A stretch of DNA of 64,000 bases, from positions 1 through 64,000 of the forward strand of contig PCBK01000133.1 of NCBI GenBank assembly GCA_002731275.1. The letters are read 5' to 3'. Numbering within the stretch: position 1 is the stretch's first letter; every line of letters begins with the position of its first letter. Shown one piece after another: positions 34,423-44,131 of this stretch. Both the position numbers and the translations under genes were made by a program. The notes under the pieces were generated by a model, which was not told the origin of the DNA, searched no databases, and worked only from the letters and a program-made list of their open reading frames with translations. This DNA comes from Deltaproteobacteria bacterium (GTDB taxonomy: Bacteria; Myxococcota_C; UBA6777).

Positions 34423-36689
34423 GGCTTACCGAGCTTTTTGATGGCGTGAAGTGTGCGTATGTCATTTGCTTTTTGGGCGTGGAACAGAGCAGCCCTCCGA
34501 AAATCCGTTCTCTTCTTTTGCTGCGCGAGGCGCAAAAACACTCTCCCAAGTTGTTTGTGTAATGTTCGTGTATGACTCCCCTTTGGTTTGAGAGACAAGT
34601 ACGCCTTGATGATATGCGTCGAGGTGGCGAAGGCCTGTTTATCATGTGATTTTCGTCCATACACTCGCGCTTGGAACACAATCAATGACTCGATCTGTTT
34701 GATGGCTCGTGTATACACTTTGGGGACCCCTGACCACTTCTTGTACCAGGCATGTTTTGGAGATAGATAGCGAAAGAGAGCGAGGAAAGCCTTCCGTCCT
34801 CTCTCTGCTTTGTGGATGTGTACGACCATCTTGGTGAGCTGCCTTTGAAAAAAGATCAGCTCGCGGCTGTACGGTGTTTCTGCGATCGTGTCACTCTTTT
34901 GTAGCAGCCACCTGTAGGACTCCATCGCCTTGGGATAATTCCCCCTCATCTCATACGTTTTTGCGAGCTTCTTCATCAACATAAACGCTTTTTTCTTGGG
35001 CAGATGTTTTCGAAAGTCGCGATAGACCTCTTTGACCGAGCCTCTATATGTATAGGCCTGAAGCATATCCTTCGCCACACTCTCTGCGAACGCCTTCTTG
35101 TACATCTTGGTGTTTCTATATGACCGCACAAAGACCCACTTCCACTTTTGCAATGCACGTGAATAGTGGCCCTTGTTGTAATCACACCAGCCTCGATAAT
35201 ATTGTGAAAAGAGTTGATACTTTTCTATGGATGCTCTTGTCTTTTTAGAGAGGTCTTTTCCTTGTAAGTCTTTCGACGCCATCGCAAAGCACGTATTGAA
35301 GGCTTGATGAGCACGTGACAATTTGTTGCGGTTGAATAATCTCACCCCGCGATAATGTGTTTGTTGGATGGTTTGCAGGAGGCTCTGTTCGTGGATGGTT
35401 TGCAGCCTGTGATGGAGTCGTTTGATCGTGCGCTGGGTCTTTTTGATATGATACGTGAGGTGCTTTTTGTAAAGTGCGCGCGTTTGTCGTTGTGCGATCG
35501 AGAGCGTACGTCGGAGAGCACTGTAGGAGGGGGAACGTTTGTATGTCGATGTATGCTTGTGAAGCAGGTCAAGGACAGCCCTTACGTTTTGGAAGCGTGT
35601 CTGTATCACTCGAAGACGTCGGTCTTTTTTGATGCTGGCGAGCCACTTTTTGAAGAGCGCAGGTGTCGTCATCGAGGGCGTCACGAGTGAATGAAGAGGA
35701 ATACGTGCCTGAGAGCTTTGTCGCTGAAGGTGAGCGAGTTCTTTGTGGAGGATTTGCGTGTTTTGTTTCCATTGGAGGAGCAGAACTCTGCGCTCTTTTG
35801 TGTTGTGTCTCAAGCCAAAAGCGTACATCGCAGTCACATACAATGAGAGCACGTGGGGATATTGTGTCAGCGTTTTTTTCAGGAGCGCCTGTGCTTTTTT
35901 GTGTTCGTAGGAGAGGAGATAGACATGGGCGAGCTCTGAGGCGATATCGGCAGAGTGTGATTGGTTCATCAACGAGGTGTACAGAACTTTTGCACGTCTC
36001 AGGTGTGTGTACTTGTCGCCTGGGGATTGGTTGGCTGCTGCGTAGTGGGCGCGAGCTAGATTGTGTTGTGTGAGGCGTTTGAGTTTCTTGTAGATGGGCT
36101 GTGTGGGGGTTGTCAGTCGGGGGCGCTGAAGGAGAGCGCGAAAGTATGTGAGCATTTGTTTTTGATCCTGGCGTATGTTCGCGATCACGCCGAGAATAAA
36201 GAGTGATTTTTCGTAATCTGGGGTGTTTTGGGGAGAGACTTTGGAGAGCCATCGTATGGCTTGTGTGGTGTGCCTTCCTCTGCGCAAAAAATGTCCTCTT
36301 CCTCGTTCATAGGGTGAGATATACGGGTGCAAAACAGAAGGGAGCGAGCGGGGGTTTGATGCAAAGTTACGAAGACATCGATCGAGCTCGTGTTTGGATG
36401 CGTGCTGTTTCCAATGTTTGAAGGCTTGTATTTTGATGGGGTTAGGGGTGTGTGCGTCTTGCCAGAGTGTTTGTGCTTTGGGTAAGGAGATGTGTGTCAG
36501 GCCGAGAGCAGTCAGCGTGAAGATGATGTCTCTTTTCGCCTCTGCACGTGCTGTGGGTGGATGTAGGGTTGCGAGTTTATCTTGTTGTGTAAGCAGAAGG
36601 GACAAGGACTTTTTGTGAGGTGCACCATGTACGCTGTTTGAGAGCAGCAAACAGAGCAGAAAAGCGGAGTATGTTCGAAAAGGAAGCAT
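34419..36689 (-). CDS. Secreted TPR-like repeat protein
   Basis: 756 aa with a signal peptide (FLLCLLLSNSVHGA). The mature protein is highly helical and basic, with repeated antiparallel helix pairs; examples are LFILGVIANIRQDQKQMLTYFRALLQ, SELAHVYLLSYEHKKAQALLKKTL and EMRGNYPKAMESYRWLLQKS, which fit the TPR consensus, especially around 160-290 and 520-620. A long coiled-coil-like stretch lies at about 370-430. Predicted periplasmic scaffold protein. It is divergent from the kinase gene at 36892. Confidence 0.7.
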   Translation of the reverse strand: MLPFRTYSAFLLCLLLSNSVHGAPHKKSLSLLLTQQDKLATLHPPTARAEAKRDIIFTLTALGLTHISLPKAQTLWQDAHTPNPIKIQAFKHWKQHASKHELDRCLRNFASNPRSLPSVLHPYISPYERGRGHFLRRGRHTTQAIRWLSKVSPQNTPDYEKSLFILGVIANIRQDQKQMLTYFRALLQRPRLTTPTQPIYKKLKRLTQHNLARAHYAAANQSPGDKYTHLRRAKVLYTSLMNQSHSADIASELAHVYLLSYEHKKAQALLKKTLTQYPHVLSLYVTAMYAFGLRHNTKERRVLLLQWKQNTQILHKELAHLQRQSSQARIPLHSLVTPSMTTPALFKKWLASIKKDRRLRVIQTRFQNVRAVLDLLHKHTSTYKRSPSYSALRRTLSIAQRQTRALYKKHLTYHIKKTQRTIKRLHHRLQTIHEQSLLQTIQQTHYRGVRLFNRNKLSRAHQAFNTCFAMASKDLQGKDLSKKTRASIEKYQLFSQYYRGWCDYNKGHYSRALQKWKWVFVRSYRNTKMYKKAFAESVAKDMLQAYTYRGSVKEVYRDFRKHLPKKKAFMLMKKLAKTYEMRGNYPKAMESYRWLLQKSDTIAETPYSRELIFFQRQLTKMVVHIHKAERGRKAFLALFRYLSPKHAWYKKWSGVPKVYTRAIKQIESLIVFQARVYGRKSHDKQAFATSTHIIKAYLSLKPKGSHTRTLHKQLGRVFLRLAQQKKRTDFRRAALFHAQKANDIRTLHAIKKLGKP

Positions 36690-36820
36690 TTTGGACCTCT
36701 ATGGGGATGGGACCATCAGGTGAAAATGGTCTGGAGATTGTGTATGTGTTGGTCAACATTTTTCTGTACAAGTTCCACCAATAGATCGATCAAAAAGAAG
36801 TTGTCTGACAAATCTGGGTG

Positions 36821-36850
36821 TTGACGTCTTTGTTATGATTGTCGTATCAA
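36821..36850 (+). promoter_or_regulatory. Candidate sigma-70 promoter of the kinase gene
   Basis: TTGACG (36821-36826), 18 bases, TATCAA (36845-36850). Transcription would begin near 36857, downstream of ATG 36835, which supports the GTG start at 36892. Not tested by scoring. Confidence 0.35.
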
Positions 36851-36891
36851 TATTGCATTGTGTTCCCTGGCAACAAAGAGTGAGTATATCC

Positions 36892-38277
36892 GTGAAGAAA
36901 GAGCATTCTCCCACAAGCGAACAAGCGCGTCAGCGCCGGCTCGAAGCAGAGAAGACACTCCGTGTCGTGTCCCAGCACACAACCGAAGAGAAGGACGGTC
37001 TCGACCCATCCCATACACTTATGGCGACTTCTGGAGAGGTGGATGACCCGATGGAGAAGACGCTCGCGATGGGCGAAGAGGCTGAGAACACAATCGCTGA
37101 ATCGGGGGCGATCTTTGCACATGACATCGAACGCGCGATCGCAGCGCGTATGGCTGAACAGGATGCTTCTCTGTTTGATGACATTGAGAGCGAAGAGAGC
37201 GTCTCTTTGGTCCAAGCGTCTGTGTACTCGGCTTCGACTCCACTCCCTGTGCGACATAAGAACACACCGAAGCCCGAGACCGCAACGCCTCTACCTCGTG
37301 ATGTAAAGCCTGCGGTGACCTGTCCCCCTCAAAACAAAGTCATCACGCCACTCCCTGTCGGGACGCCTGTCACCATTCTCGATCCACTGATCGGTCGTTA
37401 TATCAACCACTACAAACTCATCGAAAAGATCGGGCGAGGAGGATATGGTGCAGTCTATCGAGCCCTACAGACTGTTCTCGACGAAGACGTCGCGATCAAG
37501 ATCCTCCATCAGGACTACCTCGTCGATGATGTCGTGATCAAGCGCTTCAACCGCGAAGCCAAAGCGCTTGCACGTCTCAATCACAGTGGTGTTGTACGTG
37601 TTCTCGATTTTGGCCTGTTTGAGGGGATTGGTTTTTATCTCGTCATGAATTATCTCGAAGGTGAGAATCTCTCAAAACTCGTTGGCAAGAAAGTCAGCCC
37701 CTCTCTTCAAAATGGTCTCCCACTCGAACGCGTCAAAGATATCGCCTTACAGATATGCGATGTGCTCGCCTATATCCACAAAGAAGGTATTCTCCATCGT
37801 GACTTAAAGCCCGATAACATCTTCCTCGACAGACGTAGTGGGAGAGAGCGTGTCCAGCTTATCGACTTTGGCATCGTGACCCTCGAAGATGATGAGCGTC
37901 TGACCAAAACAGGGCATTACGCTGGGACGATGAGATATGCTGCCCCCGAGCAATTTAAAGATGAACGAGATTACGACCATCGCGTCGACTTGTATGCCTT
38001 TGGGATCATCCTTCACTTGATGATCTGTGGTCATGAGCCGTTTGAGAAGGAGAAGGGGATCAGCCTGATGTACGCCAAGATGAATCAGAAGGTCCGCACA
38101 CTCTCCGAGCTTGCGCCGGAGCGAGTGTGGTCTCCTGCGCTCGAAGACTTGATGCAGTCGATCATGGCCAAAGAGCCCGAAGAACGACCCAAAGACGCAG
38201 CCGTCCTGTGGGATGCCCTTGGACCTGCGCTCGATGAACAGGCCAGACTCGATGAAGAGAACGCATTTGTTCTGTGA
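36892..38277 (+). CDS. Eukaryotic-type Ser/Thr protein kinase
   Basis: 461 aa from GTG 36892 (ATG 36835 adds 19 residues). About 165 residues of acidic, disordered N terminus precede a complete kinase domain: GRGGYGAVYRA (G-loop), VAIKIL (Lys), HRDLKPDNI, DFG and AAPEQF (APE). All catalytic residues are present, in contrast to the pseudokinase at 25743. No TM helix, so it is a soluble signalling kinase. There is no C-terminal sensor domain. Confidence 0.9.
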   Translation: MKKEHSPTSEQARQRRLEAEKTLRVVSQHTTEEKDGLDPSHTLMATSGEVDDPMEKTLAMGEEAENTIAESGAIFAHDIERAIAARMAEQDASLFDDIESEESVSLVQASVYSASTPLPVRHKNTPKPETATPLPRDVKPAVTCPPQNKVITPLPVGTPVTILDPLIGRYINHYKLIEKIGRGGYGAVYRALQTVLDEDVAIKILHQDYLVDDVVIKRFNREAKALARLNHSGVVRVLDFGLFEGIGFYLVMNYLEGENLSKLVGKKVSPSLQNGLPLERVKDIALQICDVLAYIHKEGILHRDLKPDNIFLDRRSGRERVQLIDFGIVTLEDDERLTKTGHYAGTMRYAAPEQFKDERDYDHRVDLYAFGIILHLMICGHEPFEKEKGISLMYAKMNQKVRTLSELAPERVWSPALEDLMQSIMAKEPEERPKDAAVLWDALGPALDEQARLDEENAFVL

Positions 38278-38288
38278 AGATGGGGTTC

Positions 38289-39518
38289 TTAAAAGTCGTC
38301 AGGTAGGGAGGGCGGGGGGCCTGAGAATGCGAGCGTTGCACGGGATATAGACTTGTCTGGACCTCGAAGGAGACCTGTTTGTTTGAGCTGGTGTGCGCTC
38401 TGAAAACCTGTGTACAAGGGCGCAAGAGCTTCGATCGAGAGGGATAGACTTTCTTCTGTGGGGGTGGAGAGTTTGTGCATATGCCCACGACCTGCTTTGA
38501 TATCAAGTCGCCAATCTCCAGTGTTCTCCGCGATAATCGGATCATCGATGTGCATGGGGATGGAGACCTCGATCCCCTCCTGGTAGCCTCTCGTTTCGAG
38601 GGCTTGTTTGACATTGACAACACGCATCATCCAATAATCATCCCCTTGCGCCTTGATGATCTGCGATTGGCTTCCGAGGTACTCGGCGATGTGGGTGATA
38701 AATGGATCTGTAGGACCACCGTAGCGGACCAATCGATCGGCCATCGTACGAAATCCCGCGAGAAACTTCATCAGACCAACGTGCGCGACAGGTGTGAGCG
38801 CGATAAAGTCACGGACTTTTACGTAGTCATGGCGCTTATGAGGTGCAGAACACACTTGGTAGGTGAGCGCGCCTGTTGTTTGTCCGTTCTCTTCGAGAAA
38901 AACAAACTCTTGTAGCTTCTCCTCACGGCGCAAAATACGCAGCCAGATACTCTCACATCGGTCGAGATGACCGTTATGTTTGGGAGCGTATTGTGCGTGC
39001 AGTGCTTTGAGCGCGGGGACATCGTCTCTAGTGCCTCGTCGGATATGGGTCTCTTTTGCCGCTTGAAGGACTTCCTCGGAGGCTTTCAGTTGTGTGAGCA
39101 TCTGTAAGGGCATGTCGATCGAAAAGGCGTGACCTGACAGATCATAACCGACACCTCTGTATAGCCGCTGTGATGAGCCGTATAGAGTGCTCAGCGCATA
39201 TCCCTCTTCGTAGAACTCCTGCAGCGCGCGCGTCATGAGCTGTGTTGCGTATCCCTTTCCTCGGGCCTCTGGAGAAATACAGACACCTCCAAGTCCGACA
39301 TTCGGGACGCTTTGTCCACCAAAAAATTGTCCCATGTTGTAGCGGACCAGACCACCAAGGACATGCTCTTGTGTTCGTAGTACACGGAGGTTCTCGACCC
39401 CACATCGTTTGAGCCATTGGAACGTGACGTCTTCACCATCAGAGGCGAAGCTCGAAAGCAAAATACGGGCGAGGTCCTTTTGTTCTTCTTCGTTGGGCTG
39501 AATATATTGTGCGTGCAT
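38289..39518 (-). CDS. Eis-family GNAT N-acetyltransferase
   Basis: 409 aa. ATG 39518 follows GAGGATGGTC; the ORF extends to 39530 without a ribosome site. The N-terminal GNAT has VGLGGVCISPEARGKGYATQLM (acetyl-CoA motif), followed by a second GNAT-like domain and a C-terminal SCP2-like fold. The architecture and about 400-aa length match the Eis/EHMT-type acetyltransferases that modify aminoglycosides or lysines. The C terminus ends PSLPDDF with a free carboxylate, as in Eis. Substrate unknown. Confidence 0.85.
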   Translation of the reverse strand: MHAQYIQPNEEEQKDLARILLSSFASDGEDVTFQWLKRCGVENLRVLRTQEHVLGGLVRYNMGQFFGGQSVPNVGLGGVCISPEARGKGYATQLMTRALQEFYEEGYALSTLYGSSQRLYRGVGYDLSGHAFSIDMPLQMLTQLKASEEVLQAAKETHIRRGTRDDVPALKALHAQYAPKHNGHLDRCESIWLRILRREEKLQEFVFLEENGQTTGALTYQVCSAPHKRHDYVKVRDFIALTPVAHVGLMKFLAGFRTMADRLVRYGGPTDPFITHIAEYLGSQSQIIKAQGDDYWMMRVVNVKQALETRGYQEGIEVSIPMHIDDPIIAENTGDWRLDIKAGRGHMHKLSTPTEESLSLSIEALAPLYTGFQSAHQLKQTGLLRGPDKSISRATLAFSGPPPSLPDDF

Positions 39519-39622
39519 GACCATCCTCATGAGCTTGGGTTGATGGCGCTATAACGTTCACTCGATGGATTTTGTTCGATTTGCAGGGGAAGATGTGAGA
39601 GCGTGGGGGCGTTGAGGATGTT

Positions 39623-40210
39623 TCAGGATGCGGTCCAGCCGAGGTAGCTGATGAACCACTCGAAGAGAAATGCGAAGCCAAGGACAGGGATGATCAATCC
39701 AATCGAAGAGCCAATCAGATACTCACGAAAGCGGATCGGAGAGAGCGCGAGGGCGTAATTGGCGCCAGGGGCGAGCCACGTGAAGAGCCGGATCAAGATA
39801 ACAGTTTGGATCGGTTTGTCTTCGATGCGTTCGAGGATCCGCACGACGATCTTCCATTTGACCTCTTGCAGCGCTGTTCCTCCGAGTGAACGGACGACGA
39901 GGAAGCTGACAGAGACGGACGCGATCGCGCCAAACAATCCGATGAATGCACCTGCGACCTGACCGTACAAAACAACCCCTGTCGCGACAAACAACATCCC
40001 CGGAATGTGAAACAACTCGCCAAGGGCAAAGATCGTGAGATAGACGACGATGCCGAAGTAGCCAGCGCTTTTGACGAGCGCGATGATCTTCTCTTTGGTG
40101 AAGTAGCTCTCCAACCCCAGCGCTTTTCCGACGACGACAAGACCGACCAAAAAGATCACCAACAGGACCATTCTCAGGCGCGTTGAACGAGGTGATGTTG
40201 TCTCTTGCAA
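39623..40210 (-). CDS. TVP38/TMEM64-family membrane protein
   Basis: 195 aa, TTG start with GGAGG 7 nt upstream and no earlier ATG. Five or so TM helices with the DedA/TVP38 signature FALGELFHIPGMLFVATGVVLYGQVAGAF and the re-entrant FLFRL-like arm (ILIRLFTWLAPGANYALALSPIRF). Members are inner-membrane proteins linked to lipid transport or membrane homeostasis. It lies 50 bp from the Cys-rich lipoprotein on the same strand. Confidence 0.85.
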   Translation of the reverse strand: MQETTSPRSTRLRMVLLVIFLVGLVVVGKALGLESYFTKEKIIALVKSAGYFGIVVYLTIFALGELFHIPGMLFVATGVVLYGQVAGAFIGLFGAIASVSVSFLVVRSLGGTALQEVKWKIVVRILERIEDKPIQTVILIRLFTWLAPGANYALALSPIRFREYLIGSSIGLIIPVLGFAFLFEWFISYLGWTAS

Positions 40211-40260
40211 GGTATGCCTCCCTTGTATCTAAGGCCGTGATTCTGTTTGCACCTAGCAGC

Positions 40261-40638
40261 TCAATCTGCTTTGGACGGGGCTGTGTCTGTTGGACAGTGG
40301 CAATCTCCCCACGAGAGTAGCGCGAGGCCCGTGTCACCGCATACCCTGATGCCTTCTTTACAGTTTTTTGGGAGGCGATCAAAGTGCAGGTGGAAATTGC
40401 ACTTTTCAACCAATCCTTTTTCGCGACACTCGTTGCGAGGCGCGACGATACAGCGGCCATTGGTGCAGTAACCCTCGAAGTTTTGGTTGTTACACTCACA
40501 GCGGGAGCTGCAGGGGAGCCCGTTCGGGTCGAGCGCGGTGCGGCTGATGTCATTCTCACATGAGCCATCAAAGGGGCTACAGCCTTGCCACAGACCTTGT
40601 ATCAGGACGAGCAGGGCGATGATCCAGAAGATGCGCAT
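40261..40638 (-). CDS. Small Cys-rich lipoprotein
   Basis: 125 aa from ATG 40638, SD AAGGAG 5 nt upstream. The signal ends GLWQGC (lipobox). Twelve or so cysteines in CENDIS, CSSRCECNNQNFEGYCTNGRC and the C-terminal CHCP suggest an EGF-like or disulfide-rich fold. It sits upstream of, and likely in one operon with, the TVP38 gene. Function unknown. Confidence 0.65.
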   Translation of the reverse strand: MRIFWIIALLVLIQGLWQGCSPFDGSCENDISRTALDPNGLPCSSRCECNNQNFEGYCTNGRCIVAPRNECREKGLVEKCNFHLHFDRLPKNCKEGIRVCGDTGLALLSWGDCHCPTDTAPSKAD

Positions 40639-40801
40639 CGTCTCTCCTTGGTGCACGTTTGTGTGGATCTTGTCGACATGCATTGTACTGTACCACATTC
40701 TCCGCTGTGAAAGAGAGCCTTTCTTTTGCTTGATTGGCGTTGTATGTTGTTGGCCTGATGACTCGATTTGCGGGTTCATTTGGACAAAGGATGGAGACCT
40801 G

Positions 40802-41671
40802 ATGGCGAAGAAGCGTTTTTCGACGATGATGATCTCGGAGTGGATGACTGAAGACCTCTCCGAACATATGGGACATCGTTTTGGGCATCTATTGTCGGAG
40901 TCTTTTGTGTTGATGCTGATCGCGTTGTTGTTTCCTTTCGCGTTGGGTCTTGAGCAAGGGGGGATGATCGCGTTGTTTCTGGTGTCTGCGTCGTTGATGA
41001 GGCGCATTCAACAATTGCTCGATGAGAACCGCAACAACATCTGGGTGAAGCAGCGAGGTAGTTGGCGCTCCAACAGGATCTCGGCGATGAGCGTGCTCGC
41101 CATGTTCATCGGCTTATTTTTGGCCAATATCTTGTTTGCGAGTGTGTTGGTCGCCATTGGCGCGGAGCAGAGGATGAAGCATTTCTTTGACTTTGTCCTG
41201 AAGACCGAACATCTACACGCCGGGCAGGTGCTCTCTGCGCGTTTCTCTTCTTTTGGTGCGATCCTCGCCAACAATTATATCGTGCTGCTGACGACTTACC
41301 TGCTGGCGTTTTTGTACAGAGCGTTTGGGATGGTGCTCGTGATCTGTTGGAACGCGTGTGTGTGGGCGGTTGTGCTCTTTTCAGTCTTTCGTATGGCGTG
41401 GTTACATACGAAGGTCTCGTTCTTTTCGTTCTTTGGTCGCGCCGTTGGGGCGATGGTCCCTCATCTGTTGTTGGAGGCGCTTGCGTATATCCTGGCGGCG
41501 CTCGCGGCGATCTTTTTGTCGCAAGGCTTCTCCAAATACGAAGCGACAGACAAGCGCTTTCAGCTCGTCTTTCGCGCGTCGTTTTGGATTGGTTTGTTCG
41601 CCTGTTTGATGGTCTTGTTGGCGGCAGGGGCGGAGGCGCTTTTGCCTGCCTGGTTGCTGAAAGGGATGTGA
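40802..41671 (+). CDS. SpoIIM-like (DUF95) membrane protein
   Basis: 289 aa. ATG 40802 has GGAG 5 nt upstream; an upstream extension lacks support. Several TM helices with SpoIIM-type features: ANNYIVLLTTYLLAFLYRAFGMVLVICWNACVWAVVLF and VPHLLLEALAYILAALAAIFLSQG. The family was first described in sporulation, but its members are widespread membrane proteins. Here it ends 3 bp before an acetyltransferase gene, so the two form an operon. Confidence 0.75.
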   Translation: MAKKRFSTMMISEWMTEDLSEHMGHRFGHLLSESFVLMLIALLFPFALGLEQGGMIALFLVSASLMRRIQQLLDENRNNIWVKQRGSWRSNRISAMSVLAMFIGLFLANILFASVLVAIGAEQRMKHFFDFVLKTEHLHAGQVLSARFSSFGAILANNYIVLLTTYLLAFLYRAFGMVLVICWNACVWAVVLFSVFRMAWLHTKVSFFSFFGRAVGAMVPHLLLEALAYILAALAAIFLSQGFSKYEATDKRFQLVFRASFWIGLFACLMVLLAAGAEALLPAWLLKGM

Positions 41672-41674
41672 TAC

Positions 41675-42211
41675 ATGTTGGAGACAGAGCGGCTTGTGCT
41701 GCGTCGTTGGTGTGACGCTGATCGTGATTCCTTTGCGCGGTTGAACGCTGACCCTGAGGTGATGCACTATTTTCCAAAGACCCACGATCGTAAGTATAGC
41801 GACACATTTATCGACAAGATGCAGGAACACCTGGAGACGCACGGATACACCTTGTTGGCCTGTGAGCGCAAGGAAGAAGGTGACTTTATCGGCTTTGTCG
41901 GTCTCCTTCAGCAGACCTTTGAGGCGCGCTTTACGCCGGCTGTGGAGGTGGGGTGGCGTTTGCACAAGCACACTTGGGGGCAGGGATACGCAACAGAAGC
42001 CGCAAAAGCCTGCTTGCGTTGGGGGTTTGAGGAGCACCTGCTCGACGAGATTGTGTCCATGACATACATCGGAAACCAACCGTCTATTCGGGTGATGCAA
42101 AAGATCGGCATGAAGTACAAGATGCACTTCGAACATTCAAAGTTGCCCGGTCATTGGTTGGAAAAGCACATCTTGTACACCGCACATCGCGTGGATTGGC
42201 GAGCCGAATGA
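41675..42211 (+). CDS. GNAT N-acetyltransferase, RimJ/RimL-type
   Basis: 178 aa. Begins LETERLVLRRW and contains VEVGWRLHKHTWGQGYATEAAKA, the characteristic acetyl-CoA-binding loop of RimJ/RimL-type acetyltransferases, and NQPSIRVMQKIGMK. It acts on N-terminal amines or small molecules in the cytoplasm. It is 3 bp after the SpoIIM-like gene stop and convergent with the APS-kinase-like gene. Confidence 0.9.
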   Translation: MLETERLVLRRWCDADRDSFARLNADPEVMHYFPKTHDRKYSDTFIDKMQEHLETHGYTLLACERKEEGDFIGFVGLLQQTFEARFTPAVEVGWRLHKHTWGQGYATEAAKACLRWGFEEHLLDEIVSMTYIGNQPSIRVMQKIGMKYKMHFEHSKLPGHWLEKHILYTAHRVDWRAE

Positions 42212-42220
42212 TGTCCGGTG

Positions 42221-42769
42221 TTATTGTGGGATGGATTTGTTGGGGTAGTGCTGCCGGAGCCATGAGAGCGTCTCATCGAGCAGGGCTTTTGGAGGGCTTT
42301 GGCTGCTGTCGAGGATAAGCTCGGCTGAGGTGGGGGCTTCATAGCGAGAACCGACACCTGGGAGGTGTTGGACATCGCCTTCTTGGGATTGTTTGTAGAG
42401 ACCTTTTGTGTCTCGCTCGATACACACTTCGAGTGAGCAATTCATCCAGATCTCGACGAAGTTATCGACCTTGTTGCGTAGCTGGTTGCGGTACTCTGCG
42501 TGGTTGGCGGTCGCGCTGAGGACGACGTTTGTATGTCCTTGTGCGGCGAGTGTTGCGATGTGGTTCATCGTCCCGTAGAAGATATCGCGTTCTTCTTTGG
42601 TGTACGTCGCATGAGGGGTCATCACGGCCCGCAGGTCATCACTGTCCAGCCAGAGTGTCGCGAGGTCGTGCTCGACAAAGTGCGAGACGATGCGTTTGGC
42701 GAGGGTGGTTTTTCCACTTGAGGGCAAGCCTGTGAGCCAGATGACGAGACCTTGTGAGGAAGAATTCAC
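42221..42769 (-). CDS. Adenylylsulfate kinase (CysC)-like protein
   Basis: 182 aa. P-loop GLPSSGKTT near residue 13-21, a DSDDLR segment and the family's ERDTKGLY motif, all as in APS kinase. The family phosphorylates adenylylsulfate in sulfate assimilation, but related kinases act on other nucleotides or sugars. Its ATG overlaps the TGA of the preceding gene (ATGA, 42766-42769), so the two are translationally coupled. This suggests the pair works together rather than in sulfur metabolism alone. Confidence 0.8.
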   Translation of the reverse strand: MNSSSQGLVIWLTGLPSSGKTTLAKRIVSHFVEHDLATLWLDSDDLRAVMTPHATYTKEERDIFYGTMNHIATLAAQGHTNVVLSATANHAEYRNQLRNKVDNFVEIWMNCSLEVCIERDTKGLYKQSQEGDVQHLPGVGSRYEAPTSAELILDSSQSPPKALLDETLSWLRQHYPNKSIPQ

Positions 42770-43872
42770 GACAGCACCTCATCGATTTGTTCGGGATGGA
42801 AGGGATGTCCATCGAGTAAACGTTCGGCAAAGCGCAGCAGTCGATCGCGCAGAGCTTCGTCGATGGATGGATACCACGTTGGGCTGGCCATCACGAGCGC
42901 ACGCCACGCAAAGAAAGGCGCGACGACCCCAAAGACCTCATCGTCATGTGTGTGTTCGAGGTAGGTGCGCCAGAAGATATCCCAACAATCACGTAGTGGT
43001 CCTTCGAAGGATGTGTTGTGTTGAAGCGCAAAGAAGGCGTAATTGAGTGACATACTCGCGAGGTCATCGGCTGGTTCACCGACGCCGCCCCGTGAACAGT
43101 CGAGCATCGTGAAGTCTGTACCCTCTCGAAACAGGATGTTAAATGGATGAAAGTCTCCGTGTGTTCGTTTGCATCGGTGTGACAAGTGTTTGAGTTTCCA
43201 GCGCCAGGTGACGGCTTTTTGTTCGAGCGCCATCAGACGTTCTTGTGTGGCGATGGGGTGGTCAAGTGGATAGCTGTCACAGAGGCCGAAGATGCCTTCG
43301 CCGCTGCCGATTGTATCGCGAAGCTCTCTTGTATAGTTGGAGGGGTCGGCTTGTTCGCTGTGTAGCTCGACGAGATACATCGCGAGCGCGCGAGCGCGGG
43401 CGATATCTTCATCATTCTTCTCGGTTGTGGGCTGGCTCATCCGGGAGAGGTCATGTGCGTATAGCTCACCTTCTACGTAATTGGTGACAAAGAAGGCCTC
43501 ACCTGGGGCCATCGAGAGGAGTGAGCCATCCTCTGCGAACGTTCCGATGTCGAGAGCGCGGATGTGATGGGGGACGTGATTGAACAGATCGTAACACATC
43601 ATCAAGTTCCCGGCGCGGTCGGAGCGACGCTCATGGCCAAAGGGGTCGGGAGACATGGTGCGCAGGACGATGTCATCTTCCTGTCCGTTGGGGTGTCGGA
43701 AGTGGACTCGTAGGGGGCGACCGTAGCCATAACCTTTGAGGTCTTCTTGTCGTTCTTGTCCGAGCAGCGCGAGATACAAGAGCTCTGTTTGGGGACCGTA
43801 TTGTGCGTGCAGGTATGTCTCGATGTGTTCTCGGGTCAAGGCCTCGTTGGCGATGGATGTTTCCTTGCTCAT
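42766..43872 (-). CDS. Aminoglycoside phosphotransferase (APH)-family kinase
   Basis: 368 aa from ATG 43872, GGAG 8 nt upstream; the ORF to 44214 is not supported. The Brenner motif THGDFHPFNIL (near residue 245) supplies the catalytic Asp, and LDCSRGGVGEPADDLA the Mg-binding Asp region. APH-like kinases phosphorylate small molecules; the antibiotic role is not implied. Coupled to the APS-kinase-like gene and divergent from tetR. Confidence 0.85.
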   Translation of the reverse strand: MSKETSIANEALTREHIETYLHAQYGPQTELLYLALLGQERQEDLKGYGYGRPLRVHFRHPNGQEDDIVLRTMSPDPFGHERRSDRAGNLMMCYDLFNHVPHHIRALDIGTFAEDGSLLSMAPGEAFFVTNYVEGELYAHDLSRMSQPTTEKNDEDIARARALAMYLVELHSEQADPSNYTRELRDTIGSGEGIFGLCDSYPLDHPIATQERLMALEQKAVTWRWKLKHLSHRCKRTHGDFHPFNILFREGTDFTMLDCSRGGVGEPADDLASMSLNYAFFALQHNTSFEGPLRDCWDIFWRTYLEHTHDDEVFGVVAPFFAWRALVMASPTWYPSIDEALRDRLLRFAERLLDGHPFHPEQIDEVLS

Positions 43873-43940
43873 GGACCAGTCTCCTTGTTGTTGGAGTGGG
43901 TTTGGGGGTGACACGACCAAGAAGATAGTCAAGAGGGCGG

Positions 43941-43962
43941 TTGACACCTTGATTTGTGTCAA
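43941..43962. promoter_or_regulatory. Inverted repeat TTGACAC-N7-GTGTCAA
   Basis: Perfect 7-bp arms around a 7-base spacer in the 313-bp region between the APH/APS-kinase operon and the divergent tetR gene. The size and symmetry fit a dimeric repressor operator, and the TTGACA would also serve as a -35. The adjacent TetR protein is the obvious candidate. Otherwise the region holds only the terminator-like hairpin. Confidence 0.45.
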
Positions 43963-44131
43963 TTGTGATCGCAAGCCGTTGGTGTCGGTGCTCGGAATGT
44001 CGTCGGTGTAGTTGGGACGTGCGTCTCTGACAGGTGTTTGTATGAACACGACGTTGGTGCTGAGGGATATTTCTTTGTAGAGAATGGTTGACAGACTGTG
44101 GGATGAGTGTAGAATGAAGTCTACTTTTTGG

